From the NCBI GenBank assembly GCA_921293015.1, contig OV121086.1, positions 44,099,402 through 44,163,401 of the forward strand: DNA of 64,000 nt, read 5' to 3'. The DNA comes from Phorcus lineatus (Eukaryota > Mollusca > Gastropoda > Trochida > Trochidae). Shown in pieces: positions 37,700 to 51,061 of the stretch. The position numbers and the translations under genes are program-made. Every line of letters starts with the position of its first letter. Positions within the stretch are counted from its first letter, which is position 1. Under the pieces are notes generated by a model, which had not been told where the DNA came from, ran no database searches, and worked only from the letters and a program-made list of their open reading frames with translations.

Positions 37700-40600
37700 G
37701 TTTGAATGATTTCCTTCTGTAAACGTGTACATGTACACCACAAGAAGAATTGTTTTTCTGATTGTTTACACATTTTGATTTGGTTCAGTTGAACAAACAC
37801 ATATGGAAACACATCATTAGATTATGAAAGAAAAAATCTCCAAAAGCTTTTGTCACACCAACATTACCAGTATTTCACTACGCAGTGACGTCACTCAAGT
37901 ATTTCAGATGTTCGACTCCCCGACGATGCCACATTAGCGAGGCTAGAGGTTAAGAGCCGGAACTCAGTCTGTTAATCAGGTTACGTGCTACTACCCTAAC
38001 ACCTGACGTTGATTACACAACTACTTATCTTGCACAAAGACACGACGTGAAGCAGATCTGTTTATATACAGGTGCCACACACATAGATTAATTATCGTTT
38101 ACGTGTTGCAGGGAAGTTATCTGGAAAGTAGAATTTTCTCGGCCTTTGACGTGTTTGATTTAAGTTTACTGACAGATTTTTATGTGAATCCTTCTTGTTA
38201 GTTTTGAAGTGCTTTGATGTGTGTAACATTTCTTTCTACTTCTTTAAATGTATGGTTTCCTATAATATTATTCATGCGTTTATAATTGGACTTACAAATG
38301 TATCCAGCGGGTTGAGAATTATATATTCCTGCAGAAAGTAAAAAATAATGCGCAATATTGTTTGTTTTTAGTATTTAATCCTATTAGGTTTAATGTAAAT
38401 ATAATTACGAAGCTTTGATGATGGATGTATCATGATGTAAGATATTACCATATTGTAAAGAATCGAAACATAATGTTATGTGTAGTCCCTCCATTGTACT
38501 GTAAAAGGACACTGAGGATACTGCGAGCACTGAAGTTCAACATACTTCATGATGAGTCGTTCAAGCAAAGAAAACCAATCATCATGCGGTGCAGATGGAA
38601 CTCGACACTCTTTGTTCGGGTGTTATTGCATCCCAGGTCTTCTCTGGTTAACATATGTAAATTAAGAGAGAAACGTAACAGCTGACTCGAACGCCTTTTT
38701 TCTTCAACTGTCTCACTTCATCCACAAGCTCTTTGTCTCGAGCTCCGGCTTCCTTGTAACAAGTCGACAGGAGAATCAGAAGTGTCAACTAACGTGAACG
38801 AGGACCGTGCTCAAATTACGCCAGTTTTCAACGAATTGTGAATTATGAATTCTTTGTTTCTTTGAACAGAAGTACAGTTCTTAGTTTATTAGTTTATTAT
38901 AGCCCTGTAGAAAAAAAAAGACAACAACAGTTGTGCATCCTATTTCACACTCATAAAATCAAATCAACTTTGAACTGTAAAATTTTATTACTTCAAGACA
39001 AAAACCTGCCTTAACTGTACTTCAAGTTTCGTTATTTTCATTAAAAACGGCACGTGGAAAAAGATAACCTTGTAGCCAACCAACCCAGATGGTATACTTG
39101 TCATGGCCATATGTTGACGAGCAAAACGGATTTTGTGATTATCTACGGCTATACAGATAACGATGTGTTTGTATCGTGGTGAAGGTCGACAATTGCATCT
39201 GGTATATATGTTAAGAATTTAAACCTCTTGTTTTCCGTCTCAAATCAATAACGCAGATCCTTTGTTCCTGTATAATTAAGTAGCCATTTGATTTATTAAG
39301 ACCTTCTGTTTAAGTCATTTGCATTAAAAAATCTTAATCCCTTTTGCCTTTGAACCATCACATTATTTCTCTTTCTAATATGTTCTTTTAAAACCATCAT
39401 TCTATTTGTATTCTATCTTGATAAATTCTTTATTTTGAAGTTTGTTTCCTTTTTATGTGAACAACTTTCCATGGTTCATTAAATTAGAGATATAGAGGAG
39501 TCATAAATGTAATATGACTTACCCAAAAACCGAAAATACACACAAGATAAACAATGATTGATTTGAATACTCTCAACGTTATCTGATGATTCACGTTTTG
39601 TTACGATTTATCTTTTAAATATGGACAAATCCGATGATTGCTAATCAAAAAAGGCTTGTTTCCTTTTGTAATATTCCTTTCTTCTTTATCTATATATACA
39701 TAAATGAGTATCCTTAAATCTTTGAAAATCCGGTCTAGATTGTATCATCTCTGGGAACTTTAACGTGTTCAGGGCTTCTCTTCATATTATTTGACAAACA
39801 CCAAATTTTCAATATCAGATTTTTTTTCAGGAACTGTTTGTTAGTTAATTCGTTTCTTAGCCTCTATTCTAAAACACGTATGTCCTTAATTCAAGCATTT
39901 CCTAGGTTTCCACTGACCGATTATTTCTACTCATTTAATTCAATCTAAGAACTGCCTTTGTTCGAATATCTAAAAACGGAATTGACGAGCTGAGGTGAGG
40001 TGATTTGTGGATTAACGCCTCTTTCAACAGTATTTTATTTATATCATGGCTATGCGTTGCAGCGAAACCTGCGAGCATTGTCTCTTGTGCTCCCCTAATG
40101 GATATACTTATCTTGTAACTGTTTGAAATGTTAAATGAACAGTGTTTAATTAACTATCAATTGTATGATATATATTTAAGGAATAGGCAATATGATTTGG
40201 CAATCTGAGCATGCGCATTACAGACGAATGGAGAACAATTTCATTTCAAAATTCTCTTCAGTTATTACAGTTGATTAATCTCATTAATGATTTTGATGAA
40301 GATGTATTTTTATGATGTTACAAGTAGGATATGCCAATACAGAGGACTTCGGATCTGTAACTGAGCCAACACGGAAAAAATAATTAAGAGCATAATAAGA
40401 AAGTGTGTCAAGACGACAACCATTTCAATAGTGATATTTTATCTCTGAAACTTATAACAAGGAAGTTCGACCGTTAAGTCTACAGACAATCGTCATCGTT
40501 TCACACATAGTGTACTTTATGAAAACATTATGTCTAGTCCAAGGGCAATGCGACGATGAAATAGATCAGGCAATGTGACAAATGAGATCAGGCAAAGTGA

Positions 40601-43520
40601 CAATGAATGAGATCAGGCAATGTGACAATTATTGAGATCAGGCAATGCGACAAATGAGATCAGGCAATGCGACGATGAAATAGATCAGGCAATGTGACAA
40701 ATGAGATCAGGCAAAGTGACAATGAATGAGATCAGGCAATATGACAATTTTTGAGATCAGGCAATATGACAATTTTTGAGATTAGGCAAAGTGACAATGA
40801 ATGAGATCAGGCAATGTGACAATTATTGAAATCAGGCAATGTGACAATGAATGAGATCAGGCAATGTGAAAATTATTAAGATCAGGCAATGTTACCCCTT
40901 TAACGAGATCAGACAATGTGACAATGAATGAGATCAGGCAATGTGACGATGAACGAGATCAGGCAATGTCACAATGAACGAGATCAGACCATGTGGCAAT
41001 GAACGAGATCAGCCAACGTGACAATGAATGAGATCAGGCAATGTGACAATTATTGAGATCAGGCAATGTTACCCCTTGAACGAGATCAGACAAGTTGACA
41101 ATGAATGAAGTCAGGCAATGTGACCTTTTGAACGAGATCAGACAGTGTGACAATGAACGAGATCAGACCATGTGACAATGAACGAGATCAGCCAACGTGA
41201 CAATAAATGAGATCAGCCAACGTGACAATGAATGAGATCAGGCAATGTGACAATGAATGAGATCAGGCTATGTGACGATGAATGAGATCAGGCAATGAGA
41301 TAATGATGAAGATCAGGCAATGTGACCCCTTGAACTGGAAATGAGTTATCGTTTTAGGATATTCTTGTGACCTCCTTTAAGTTTTACATATCTAGAATTG
41401 TTATAAGAATGTTAATACCTATACAACAACAATTCTTGAACAAATATGAACTTCAATACAAGGACGTTTAACCTTTAGCACGGGAATCCAACAACATAGT
41501 CTGTTTTTACAATACCCTCTGCCCTTATGAATATCTATCCATCATTTTTACCCTGCCCTTTGTTTTAAAATACGTTCTACGTTTGACACGCCAAGATGGC
41601 TGCCACCTGTATTTACCTTCAGTTAAGGAGAGTTCTAACTACATCCGAGCCTTCGGGTACACGTGTTATACTGGTAAACATTGACCCAAACAAAAACACG
41701 AGGTGTTGTATGCAGAGTATGGGAAAGGGTCGGCAATATCAAATCATCATATCATAGCAAGAGTTTGATGTAGCATAATGTCGTAGGAAGAACATGAATT
41801 TGACAGTCAAAAACGTCTGTATGAAGAAAGCTATCCAACTCAATTTATTTGCATCACGCATTTAGTCCATCACTGTCCCGGTCGCATGGTTCCCGGTTTG
41901 CATATTAAAACATTTCATAGATGAAACCAACATCAACCTCACCACTTTCAACCATTTCCTAGCCCCAATTCAAAACATACATTCAACATTTTCTGCATCG
42001 ATACACCATAACATGACTTGCTGCACGGGCCTATTTACACCATATCTACACTCTCTGCCCCCCACTCCCTGCAATTTCCTTAATTTTGCCCTCACGTAAC
42101 ATTACACCCAATGATGTCCGTATTGTTCAATCCATCATTGTACTGGTCAAAAGTTCATTTCATCACCATTCGTATCCATTACATGGCACCGACGACGCGC
42201 CATTAACAGTTTACCTAAACCCATAGACGATGTCAACATGTCTGCAGGTTTGTTACCGGGGTTGATTGTCAATAACCTGTATGAAATATAAATCATAGCT
42301 AAAACAAACTATCAAATCAAATATCTTCCCACATGGAACTGGCCATCTGTCCACACCATGTCCATGTCCACCATGTCCATCACTACACTGACCGCTTGCC
42401 TCCAATCAACGTGTTTACTCAGACCTTTTCACATATCACGAACTACAGGTACCAGGTGATAGATGGTCTCAGGTTCCACCTTCCATTTCCTCAACGCAGA
42501 GGTCAAGGTTTAAACTGACCGCTGTCAGAGCTGGACAAATGGAATACGTCTGGGACAAATCAACACCAGATGATCATTGGTCAGTTAACGGGCACCTGTT
42601 CCGCCCGTGTGTATGGTTAACATCAACGGCCTTTGCGTGTTTACAACAGTTTAACTAGTTTTCAGCAACAGTCTTTATCAACAATTATTGAACAAGAATG
42701 TCACACTGAATAAAATAATCTAGACAGTTCTATGTTTTGACTCTAGGTAAAGAATAAACTCCATCTCCTAGGTTGGCATTGTAAACTTTTCAATACGAGT
42801 TATTTATAAAATATTTCCCTAACGCATCGTGCTTCCCGACAAAGACATGTTCTGAAACAAAGCTTATCCTACTGATTATTCGACACTTCTAAGAGAAACC
42901 ATATTCAGAACAACGCACACATGTAAAGCATGTGCAATCCCTCCTTGGGCAGATATGATAAATGCCCTTTTATTGAAAATTTAATTTTTTTTTCCCGGTT
43001 ATGTGATATTGGATATGGTGGAAGAGCCGATGGACATGATTTAAATATAGGCTTTAAGTTTTCATACATTCCCAAGAGTAAGCAAGGGCATGTTAGAGGG
43101 CGGTTAGATTTCATTTAAATGACAGCTTTGTGTGTTATTACTGCAATAAATGAGTTGGTTCGTAGATATAAAGAAATATGTCCTCAAAATATGTCGTCTC
43201 TTAAAACAATTGGCTGATATCAGTTATCTAATCATTGCCCGAATGGACTTACGATCGCCAAAGTACATTGTGATAAAGATTTCAAAAAACTCCCCGTGAC
43301 GCAATTGTTATGCCTTGGTTCACTTTTATACAACTTAGCGGAAGTCTGGAAATATTTTCACGTCATGCAATATGGAGGGGATTTAAGACGATTAACACAG
43401 GAAGAATTTTTCTTAGAGTCATTTCCCTCGTGGAGATATTTTTTACTTGGTACAAATTTCTGTCAAACATTATATAATTAGAACATATTATGACCTCACA
43501 ACACAGGTCACATGGTTACT
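37700..43520. other. AT-rich, no gene except the 40.5-41.3 kb tandem array
   Basis: The open frames at 38425 (+) and 42333 (+) lack splice or family support. If the - strand exon candidates at 43524 and 33368 belong together, this is intron. Confidence 0.5.
40543..41333. repeat. About 25-bp tandem array, about 30 units
   Basis: The unit contains GAGATCAGGCAATGTGACAA with variable ends (TGAAT, TTATT, CCCCTTGAAC). Blocks of several units are themselves repeated. No coding, and no conserved-repeat/variable-spacer structure. Confidence 0.95.
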
Positions 43521-43523
43521 TAC

Positions 43524-43605
43524 ATTTGTCAATTCCATTCTTGAATTGACTGAAGTCGAACCCTTGGATGTTTCTCATATCCTCTGCTGAGAATTCCTGT
43601 CCCAT
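43524..43605 (-). CDS. Candidate exon of an unrecognised - strand gene (27 codons, phase-1 donor)
   Basis: Read on the - strand, ATG at 43605-43603 gives MGQEFSAEDMRNIQGFDFSQ and then FKNGIDK, ending in T before the consensus donor GTAAGT. It may be a first exon, or an internal exon 43586-43524 using the TTCTCAG acceptor (also phase 1 at both ends). The next exon-like segment on this strand (33529-33368) starts with two bases, so a join is allowed and gives KFDAQLEQIL. Acidic and helical; no family recognised. Confidence 0.4.
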
Positions 43606-43897
43606 CGTGATATTGTTAATCAGTAACGTTATCCAACGGTAATTGTCACAGTATCCAGCACGTATCAGAATGCAGTTTCATAGTTTGTGTCATAATAGCC
43701 AGGACAATTTGCATAGTAGTCTACATGGACCGAATGCACGCAACGATGCATAACTTTATTCCACTGGACACCTCGGTAATTCTTTTGGGAAATGGGTCTG
43801 CTTTACCATGTAAGACACATTGTACTTCCGTGAAAAAAATAGCATAAAATCAATTCCTCATGAGGAAAAATCAAAATATACCCACACGTAATTTAAA

Positions 43898-44108
43898 ATG
43901 TACTTCCCAAAGTTGGTATTGATGATACTTCACACAATGGTATTCTTGCAGTGTTCGGAAATATATTCCACTGAACGAACATGTATCCACCCTTATGTTT
44001 CACCATGGGATCCAGATTCACCACATATGACACAACAGAGAGCCAAAGTCATTAAAGAACACAGAGAACGCCATGTAAACATGAACGTACATCCAGGTCA
44101 CAAAAACA
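43898..44108 (+). CDS. Candidate first coding exon of an unrecognised secreted protein
   Basis: The ATG opens a 70-codon frame ending at a consensus donor (AACA|GTAAGT), phase 1. The first 19 residues, MYFPKLVLMILHTMVFLQC, look like a signal peptide with a short basic start and a hydrophobic core. They are followed by a polar, His-rich stretch (WDPDSPHMTQQRAKVIKEH). A phase-1 intron after a leader exon is typical of secreted modular proteins. No downstream partner exon is certain; the phase-1 collagen-like exon at 49485 is a possible one. Family not recognised. The ATG faces the - strand candidate ATG at 43605 across 293 bp. Confidence 0.4.
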
Positions 44109-44337
44109 GTAAGTTCACATATAAGAAACACATATTCCTTTGTCATCTAAACGTATATTCCATTATGTAAAAGCCCAAGTACATGAACGTATATTTCAGT
44201 ATGTAAAGCAAAGACACATATTCCTTTGATACGCATTGACAGAATGCTCTAAACCGTCCATCCACTTTCTCTGCAAGTGATAACCTGCCCCAGGGTGCAA
44301 ATCTCTCAACGCGCAACCAGTTGTTAGGGTCAAATTC

Positions 44338-44530
44338 ACGAAGGAGGGGGGAATTTCGAAGAGGGGGGCACACAGAAAAGGGAGGGGGAGACGCTGAAAT
44401 GGGAGGAGATCTCATGAGGGGGAGAACAGGAGTCTGCCAGATGGGTATCATGTAATGAAGAGTGGTAGGGGGAGGGGCTGCTGTAGAGGAGGGGGTTTAG
44501 GGGGAGGGGTTTTTACAGGATGGGGAGGGT
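44338..44530 (+). other. G-rich stretch with many G4-G6 runs
   Basis: At least ten runs of four or more G occur on the + strand within 190 bp, in otherwise AT-rich DNA. It could form G-quadruplexes. It lies about 230 bp after the candidate secreted-protein exon. Confidence 0.8.
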
Positions 44531-47500
44531 CCAAGTCTGCCAGATGGGCAATTTTGGGGAGTCTTGATATGCCTCAGAAGGGACGCTACCTCGTCTGTCA
44601 ATCAATGTTTAAGAAAATAGTTTCTATGGTAACGAGGAGTTCTTAAATGGGATTAACACTAAGTAGTTCCATGTGGTTACCTACGGGGTGAAGTAAAGCC
44701 GATCGGTCGGGCATTGAATGAAGAACAGTCCAGACACGCTGAAACCATATCACATGATCATGCGTTTGCCCCCTCCCGGAATTTACTTACGGTTAGTCCC
44801 CCGAACACCCATGCGTGGAAAAATAGTTAAGTTTCTTTATGCTAAGAAAAGTGGATAGTCATTTTCTGAAAATTGAATATTGTTTATACATTGTAACATG
44901 AGACATGCAAATATTTTGTTTACAACGTACATGATCAGGTATTGCACTTGTAAATAAGCTTACGCACATTAACAAAATTACCAATGCCAGAAATATTTAG
45001 ATTATCTGAAAGAATTTAAAGATCGTATTACATGACATGTTTCACTTAAATTACTAAAGTTTACAAAATGCACAAGTTCACAAAGACATCTTATAATGAC
45101 TTATATACGTCACATACGTAGTCTGGGTTTTATTGGCAATTCATTGTCAGGGTATGATTATTTTAATGCAGCGAGGTAAAAGTCTTGGGTAAAACTGACT
45201 TTAGAATCTTAGATGGCACGAGTATGTCTTTTTCGAAAGAAAACAGTGTAAAGACTGTAAGATATGATATTTAAAACGTCCTTTCATTCATATGGCATAA
45301 AGACATTCAATTGTGAGAAGTTATAATCTTTTAATTAAATTAGTATCAAATAAAACGTAGTTCCGCTCCTAGAGGGCATTAAATAAGAGCCTTTCTTAAC
45401 TCTAGGTCCTCATTCCGCCAGTCTAGATTTTACTGTGACAAGACCTAGAAGATGTTTCGTTTTTCACAGTTATATATTTCATCATGCATGCTTCCCAAAG
45501 GCTGAATGTCGTGAGTATCGTGTGACCGTGGACGGTTATGTCATAGATTTAGTCTTAAGATTAAGCATAGTGAAAGTAGTGATATCGGATAAAGGAGTAA
45601 AACATTGTGTCCAATATCGGTGTAACCAATAAACGGTCAGAAAAACTTTCTATTGGAAAAAACGCACCTCTTCCAACTTACTGAAAGCGTACCGATCCCA
45701 TCCCCTTCCTTCACAAAAAACTACATCCTCCCGAACCAAATGATTGTATTTTTGGAGTATTTTTACTCTCTCGGGCATTAAAACTTTAACAATACTCTAA
45801 AACCATATCTCTGCTTAAAGGTGTAGTCTTAGACTTAAATTTGGTCTATGAAAATGTTGATGATTTACTGTTCCTTCTTTGGGCTCCTAATTTCAGTCAA
45901 TCTGCACTTGCTGAATGTGGACCTAGACTGTATCAAAGGCACCTTTATATACAGTCATGAAGCAGGACTAATGTAGTCTCTTTTCCTGTTAAAGCTGACT
46001 GAAACCTGCGTTCTCCTTGCCTATAGACCCTGTTCCCTTCCTTCTCCAGAAGCCTTATGAATTAGTGGCTAGTTGTCTTCCTCAGTAGGCTGTCTGTACA
46101 TCGCTGTTGTAAGCAATTTACACAGTGAGTTAAAAATGATTAATGTTGACATGATGTTTGAAGTCGTAATGTAAAGGTCGTAAAAATGTGTTTTCAATAT
46201 TTGTGGTATCTCTGCACGCAAATTAAGGTTCCATTTTCCTCTAGAAAAAAAGAGAGAACTACGAAACTAAATTTTAGATGAAGAAATAGGCTGGAATATT
46301 TTATTTTTAATTCACACAATGTTCATGAAAGGAAACAGTCCTTCTCTTACTGAAATAATTTAATTTTGTACCTTTGTAAACGGAGTCTATACTGCAAATG
46401 TTTTAATTTGCATGTACATTTATGTCAAATAAAGGAGAGTGTTGTGTTAGACACTCATTTCCATAAGGTTAACGGAATAAGTATCCCGATGGTATATCAT
46501 TTAGGTTATGATGAAAGACTTCATGCAATTTGTTCCTAGGTGATGAGATACAACTACGACTGTCTGATTATCTTAAAACGTTAATTAAAATATAAAACTA
46601 TATAACTTCAGACACATGCTTCTTCATGCAATTATTTAAGAAACTAGGATCGGGGTCACCCTTAATTGCAATCAAGCCCCTGTCACGCTGGGTCCAAGTT
46701 AGCAATGTGTTTTGATTCTGACTCTAATTCAGGAAAGCGGACCCAGGCAGAATGGGGTGGTCTCTGAAAACCTCCCCTAATGACTATTGCAATCTGTGTG
46801 TCAGTATATATCAGTTCTTGCAACAAAACATTGGTATCTAATGATGTACTGTTAATCAGACTAATACCCTGTTTTTCTTTGGTATACAAAAGTTTTCGAT
46901 TTCGTCGTTCATGCGAATTTGAAGCAATGGTGCATTCCTTCATTTGGGCATCTCAGTTTGAAACTTTGAAGTCTTGAAAAATATTATAAGTGTATATTGA
47001 CTTAGTCGTCGTTTCAGCGGGGGACACTGACACGCCAAACACTCGTTATGTATAAAATAGCTTGAATATCTCAATTCGTAAACTACCTCTTACTGGAATG
47101 TTTATTGTGTAATGAACAATTATATTATTTCTTACGTAAATGTGTAAAATTTTTAGTTTCTTTTAAATACCCAAAACAAGACTACTCTGACTTAATGTGT
47201 ATGTCCAGAGAATTAAATTGTCTCTTACATTCACCGACGCTACCATGTACATAAAGAGAATGCCTTTTTGGATCGCATGTGTAGTAAAATTTAGTTTTTA
47301 TGATAATTTTTAGTTTAGTGTTGTTTAATTTTCCACAAAATGTGGTTATTCATTAGTCTTTTATCATCCATATCGTGTACAGATATCGAGTGTGACTTTT
47401 CTGCAGATGTCATCTTCTTCACTTTCCAAACCCGGAAGAAAGTTGAGTTGAAAAAATATACTATATGGTGCGCAGGCGGCGTGACAATTTCAACATTTGA

Positions 47501-47627
47501 TTAAGTTTCGTATACACTCATAGGGCACCAATACCCAAGAGCTGAAACCAACCCTGAAATAAAATCAATAAGTACTGATTACCTTAAAGAGTTACGATAG
47601 CATAACAAAGTGTATATGAATACTTAC
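44531..47627. other. AT-rich, no supported gene
   Basis: Apart from the unproven frame at 46683-46943, nothing stands out. Confidence 0.5.
46683..46943 (-). other. ATG-started 86-codon open frame, unproven
   Basis: Reads MKECTIASNSHERRNRKLLY and later GGFQRPPHSAWVRFPELESE before a TGA. The composition is protein-like, but there are no splice or promoter signals and no recognised family. Confidence 0.2.
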
Positions 47628-47676
47628 TTTCTCCGGGGACGCGTTTACCTACTTTGGGCATATTGCTACTCTTCAT
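47628..47676 (-). CDS. Candidate short first coding exon, - strand
   Basis: ATG at 47676-47674 opens MKSSNMPKVGKRVPGE and stops at GAAA|GTAAGT, a consensus donor in phase 1. The phase matches the exon-like segments at 43586-43524 (internal form), 33529-33368 and 7004-6828 further down the same strand. The basic Lys/Arg-rich peptide is too short to classify. It could be the true start of the gene of which those are later exons. Confidence 0.35.
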
Positions 47677-49387
47677 CGTAGCCTCGGCTGTCTAATATCC
47701 AATACAACTATATTTCACTTCACATACTTTCATAAAGCATCAGTCGTATTGTAATCCATCTTTCTGAAACTTTCAATGTTTGTATGTGATACTATCAGAC
47801 GGAGTTACTAGGCGATTGTATTGTTGTTGAAACTTCAACAAATAGTATTCGGCATCCTTAATCAAAACCGAAAGTCAATTAAAGATCTTACGAAGTACGA
47901 GGAAATATTGTTTATTTATAAATGAAGACGATTTTTTTAAATATGAAGGATATAAACCTTATGTTAAGCATGTTATATAGGTGTATTGTATTTATTGCAA
48001 GTGAATTCATATTTGAATCCAAAAGGATGTTTCAATTGATTTTTGATTCGCTATAAAGTTAGCAAAACAAAACAATTAAGCCAAGACCATATTTAAGGCT
48101 AATGCTGAAGCTTACTTAATGTTTCTCAAACACTACCAACAAGCAATCAACAGTAAAACATTTTGTTATCCTAAGTTTATATCAATGTTTAGATACATAA
48201 GGAAGATGGTAATATCATTAATACGGATATAATTCGTTCAACAGAAAAAGAAACTGAGACGCTGTAAATAATAGTTTGCGTCAATGACGTCATTGTATTA
48301 GAAAAAATGCATTACTGTAATGTAGTATTGGAATTATATTATTTGTATAATATATATCTATATATAAATATTTTTATGTTTACTCACTAGCCTAATGTAA
48401 TTCTCGTTATCACAACCCTAAACGGGAACAGAGTGTGTTGTAATAGTCAAATATATCAAACTTTCTAAATGCTGTTATTTATTCGACAAGTAGTGATTGT
48501 TTCTGAAAATTGCCATTTTAATGCTTATCATTTCAGTAGAGTGACAATTAAAACATCATGTGCTTATTAAGAGCCGAAATACCATTTGTCTTTTGTTAAG
48601 TTCAAATATTCTTTTCCTGTTAATAAGTCGAAATTGAATATTAGGTACATGACTTTCTAAACACTACAAACCAATATTTGACTTTGTAACTGCTGGCAAT
48701 GAGATACCATAATTACGCTTGAGTCATTGGCGCGCCATTGTCCGGTTTTCGATAATTAACTGCAAGTTCAATCTGTTATTATCTCTTTGCTGACCTGATG
48801 TCGATTTTCATAGACAACCACTACTTCTCGATCAAATAACACCATTTACAAAATTTGACATATTTGACCCCAACAACATACTCTGTGGCCCTTTAAGTCG
48901 GTCACTTAAGTAATTTACATCTGAATTTAGTGTAGATTTAAGATTTCTAAATATTTGTATGGCCATTTTCGATTATCATTAAATACAAATAAATTTGATG
49001 ATTTTACATATAGGAGATGACGATGCACATTTGGCGAGGTGAACTAGTATAGAGGGTTTTTGGCTCTTATTTCATCCACATAGAAACATCATGAAACATA
49101 CTCTCTGTCTCTTTAAAAATAATTTGATTATCTAAACAATACAAAATAAGGAAATGATTTCACGCGTATATATTACTTCCTGAATTTAGTTTGATAAAAT
49201 CCTATGATAAATTGGTTAAAAAGAGTTCTCAAGAAATTCCTGTCAATACTTGATCAAGTATTTTACACCAACGTACAACAGAGAGACAGAGACATATTGT
49301 TAGTCTTTTTGGGTTTTGCAGGAAATTAGAAAAAAATTCATTAGATGCATGTTTGTTTTCTGACAAATATACATACATATATATATA
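47677..49387. other. AT-rich, no supported gene
   Basis: A perfect CRE palindrome TGACGTCA lies at 48285-48292 and a TA-rich stretch near 48350. No coding is seen. Confidence 0.5.
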
Positions 49388-49700
49388 TATCGTTTCAACC
49401 CCTTAATAAGCCAGCGAACAAAAACCTACTAGAATATTGTTCCTACTTTAAAGGGATAGTGCTACGTTTGAAAAAAATGCATAGGCCAGACAGGGGCAGC
49501 AGGACCTCAGGGAATGCCTGGATCAACTGGAGTTAGTGGAGGTAATAGTTCAACAAAGGATTTAAATAGGTCTATACACGTCCTTGGTTCAACTGGGCTT
49601 CAAAATATATTCGTTTCAACCCCTTAATAAGCCAGCAAACAAAAACTAAATAGAATATTTTTCCTACTTTAAAGGGGTAATACTACGTTTGAAAAATAAA
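49388..49700. repeat. Direct repeat pair of about 90 bp, 220 bp apart
   Basis: Copies at about 49388-49480 and 49607-49700 share CGTTTCAACCCCTTAATAAG and the later CTACTTTAAAGGG and CTACGTTTGAAAAA blocks. Together they bracket the collagen-like exon. Confidence 0.75.
49485..49541 (+). CDS. Candidate isolated collagen-like exon (Gly-X-Y repeats)
   Basis: The 57-bp segment reads (G)QTGAAGPQGMPGSTGVSG(G), six consecutive Gly-X-Y triplets. It starts after an AG acceptor with two bases completing a Gly codon and ends on G before GTAATA, so it is a symmetrical phase-1 exon as is common in collagen-domain genes. Against it, the acceptor has an A-rich rather than pyrimidine-rich tract, and no neighbouring collagen exon was found. 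It lies between two direct copies of a 90-bp repeat. It could belong to a secreted protein begun by the exon at 43898 (also phase 1), or be a stranded exon. Confidence 0.4.
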
Positions 49701-51061
49701 TCATTTCTTCGAAATTTGCCCAATGAACATTAGTTTTAGTTGCCAAATTTATATATGTTCAGAGGGTCAGACGTACATCTCTTCTTTCTCGATCATCCGT
49801 TGTCGTGCAATGATTTATCATGTCTCAAACAAAAACCACTGGTGGACACTTTTGTGTGAACACCGTTAAACATTTAAGGTGGGGAAATGAATACGCACAT
49901 AGGTTTACCGATAGTGGTAGGTTCGCTTTGAAAATACTTATTTTGAGTAAAAACCATTGTCTTGCAATTGGAAGCATTAATTTTCGTTTTCGTAAGATCA
50001 ATTTATGTAAAAACTAAACTAAAAACTTGCAACTGTCCCTTTAACTTAGGGAATACTTTAATTTCTTAAAAATTATCGAAATCCGATGATTTTTGCTATG
50101 AGTTTTGCTCATTTCAACAAAGTGTTACTTATAAACATGAATTCCTAAGTCTATTATATATAATATAAGTGTAAACGATCAACTCTGCACCACATCATAG
50201 CGGCAATAGTAAAGGGAGATAACTCTAATGTTTTCATCTGATGAGAACTTTTGATCCCGTGGCTCGTGATTTTTTTCCTAAAAGTTAAACACTAACTGTT
50301 AGTAAACTAATTGAAAGTATTTGTCTCGTGTTCACATAAAATAACATAGCTCGACCTTTTGTTATTGTTAAACATGTTTCGAATATTCTTTGATTCTTTA
50401 ATTGCATTAAGAAGTGTTCGTTATTGCATCCCAGCGAATAAAAATATCAAGTAAACCGTTGCGGTCTTATTTAGACTACTTTGTTTTTAATCAGCGCATT
50501 GCTGACATGAAAATGCAACAATGTTGTTATCACATAGAGGGTGATGGATATATGATGTGAATAGTGCTAATGTATAACAGCTGTTATTGATACTTTTTCA
50601 TTAAATATACAGTATAGTACATCTGTACTGCACAATATTAACAGTAAATTTTATAATAATTTAACATGTATGTTTTTGTAAAGGACATAAGAATCACTGT
50701 CAGGGCATATTTTTTTAATAATTATAAACGATATTTGAAGGATGCATTTTTGTGTATCAACACTTCCTTTTTTATGCTTAACAATATGTACAGTTGCTGA
50801 AAGGAAAAATGTTTAAAATTGTCAGCATGCATTTTCAAATAGGAACAACTGCATAAGTTAACATCTTAACTTGTCATGGTTGCTGTCATTAATTATTGAA
50901 TTATATCCTGAAATATTTTATTTTTACCTCAGAATTTATGAACAGGTAGGATGAAAATTATTGATTACATCTATTAGTAGGATGAAATTGATAAATACTT
51001 TCCATATTGATATCATTAATAACAGAGTGTGGTTTATAACAGATTCATTAACTCAAGCAAA

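Noticed and set aside
38425..38685. 86-codon + frame from ATG
   Set aside because: No splice, promoter or family evidence; within the chance length for AT-rich DNA.
40543..41333. CRISPR-like array
   Set aside because: Spacers are absent; variation is within a 25-bp tandem unit.
44143..44646. 102-codon - frame and 63-codon + frame over the G-rich patch
   Set aside because: Low-complexity Pro- or Gly-rich translations of G runs, with no start or splice support.
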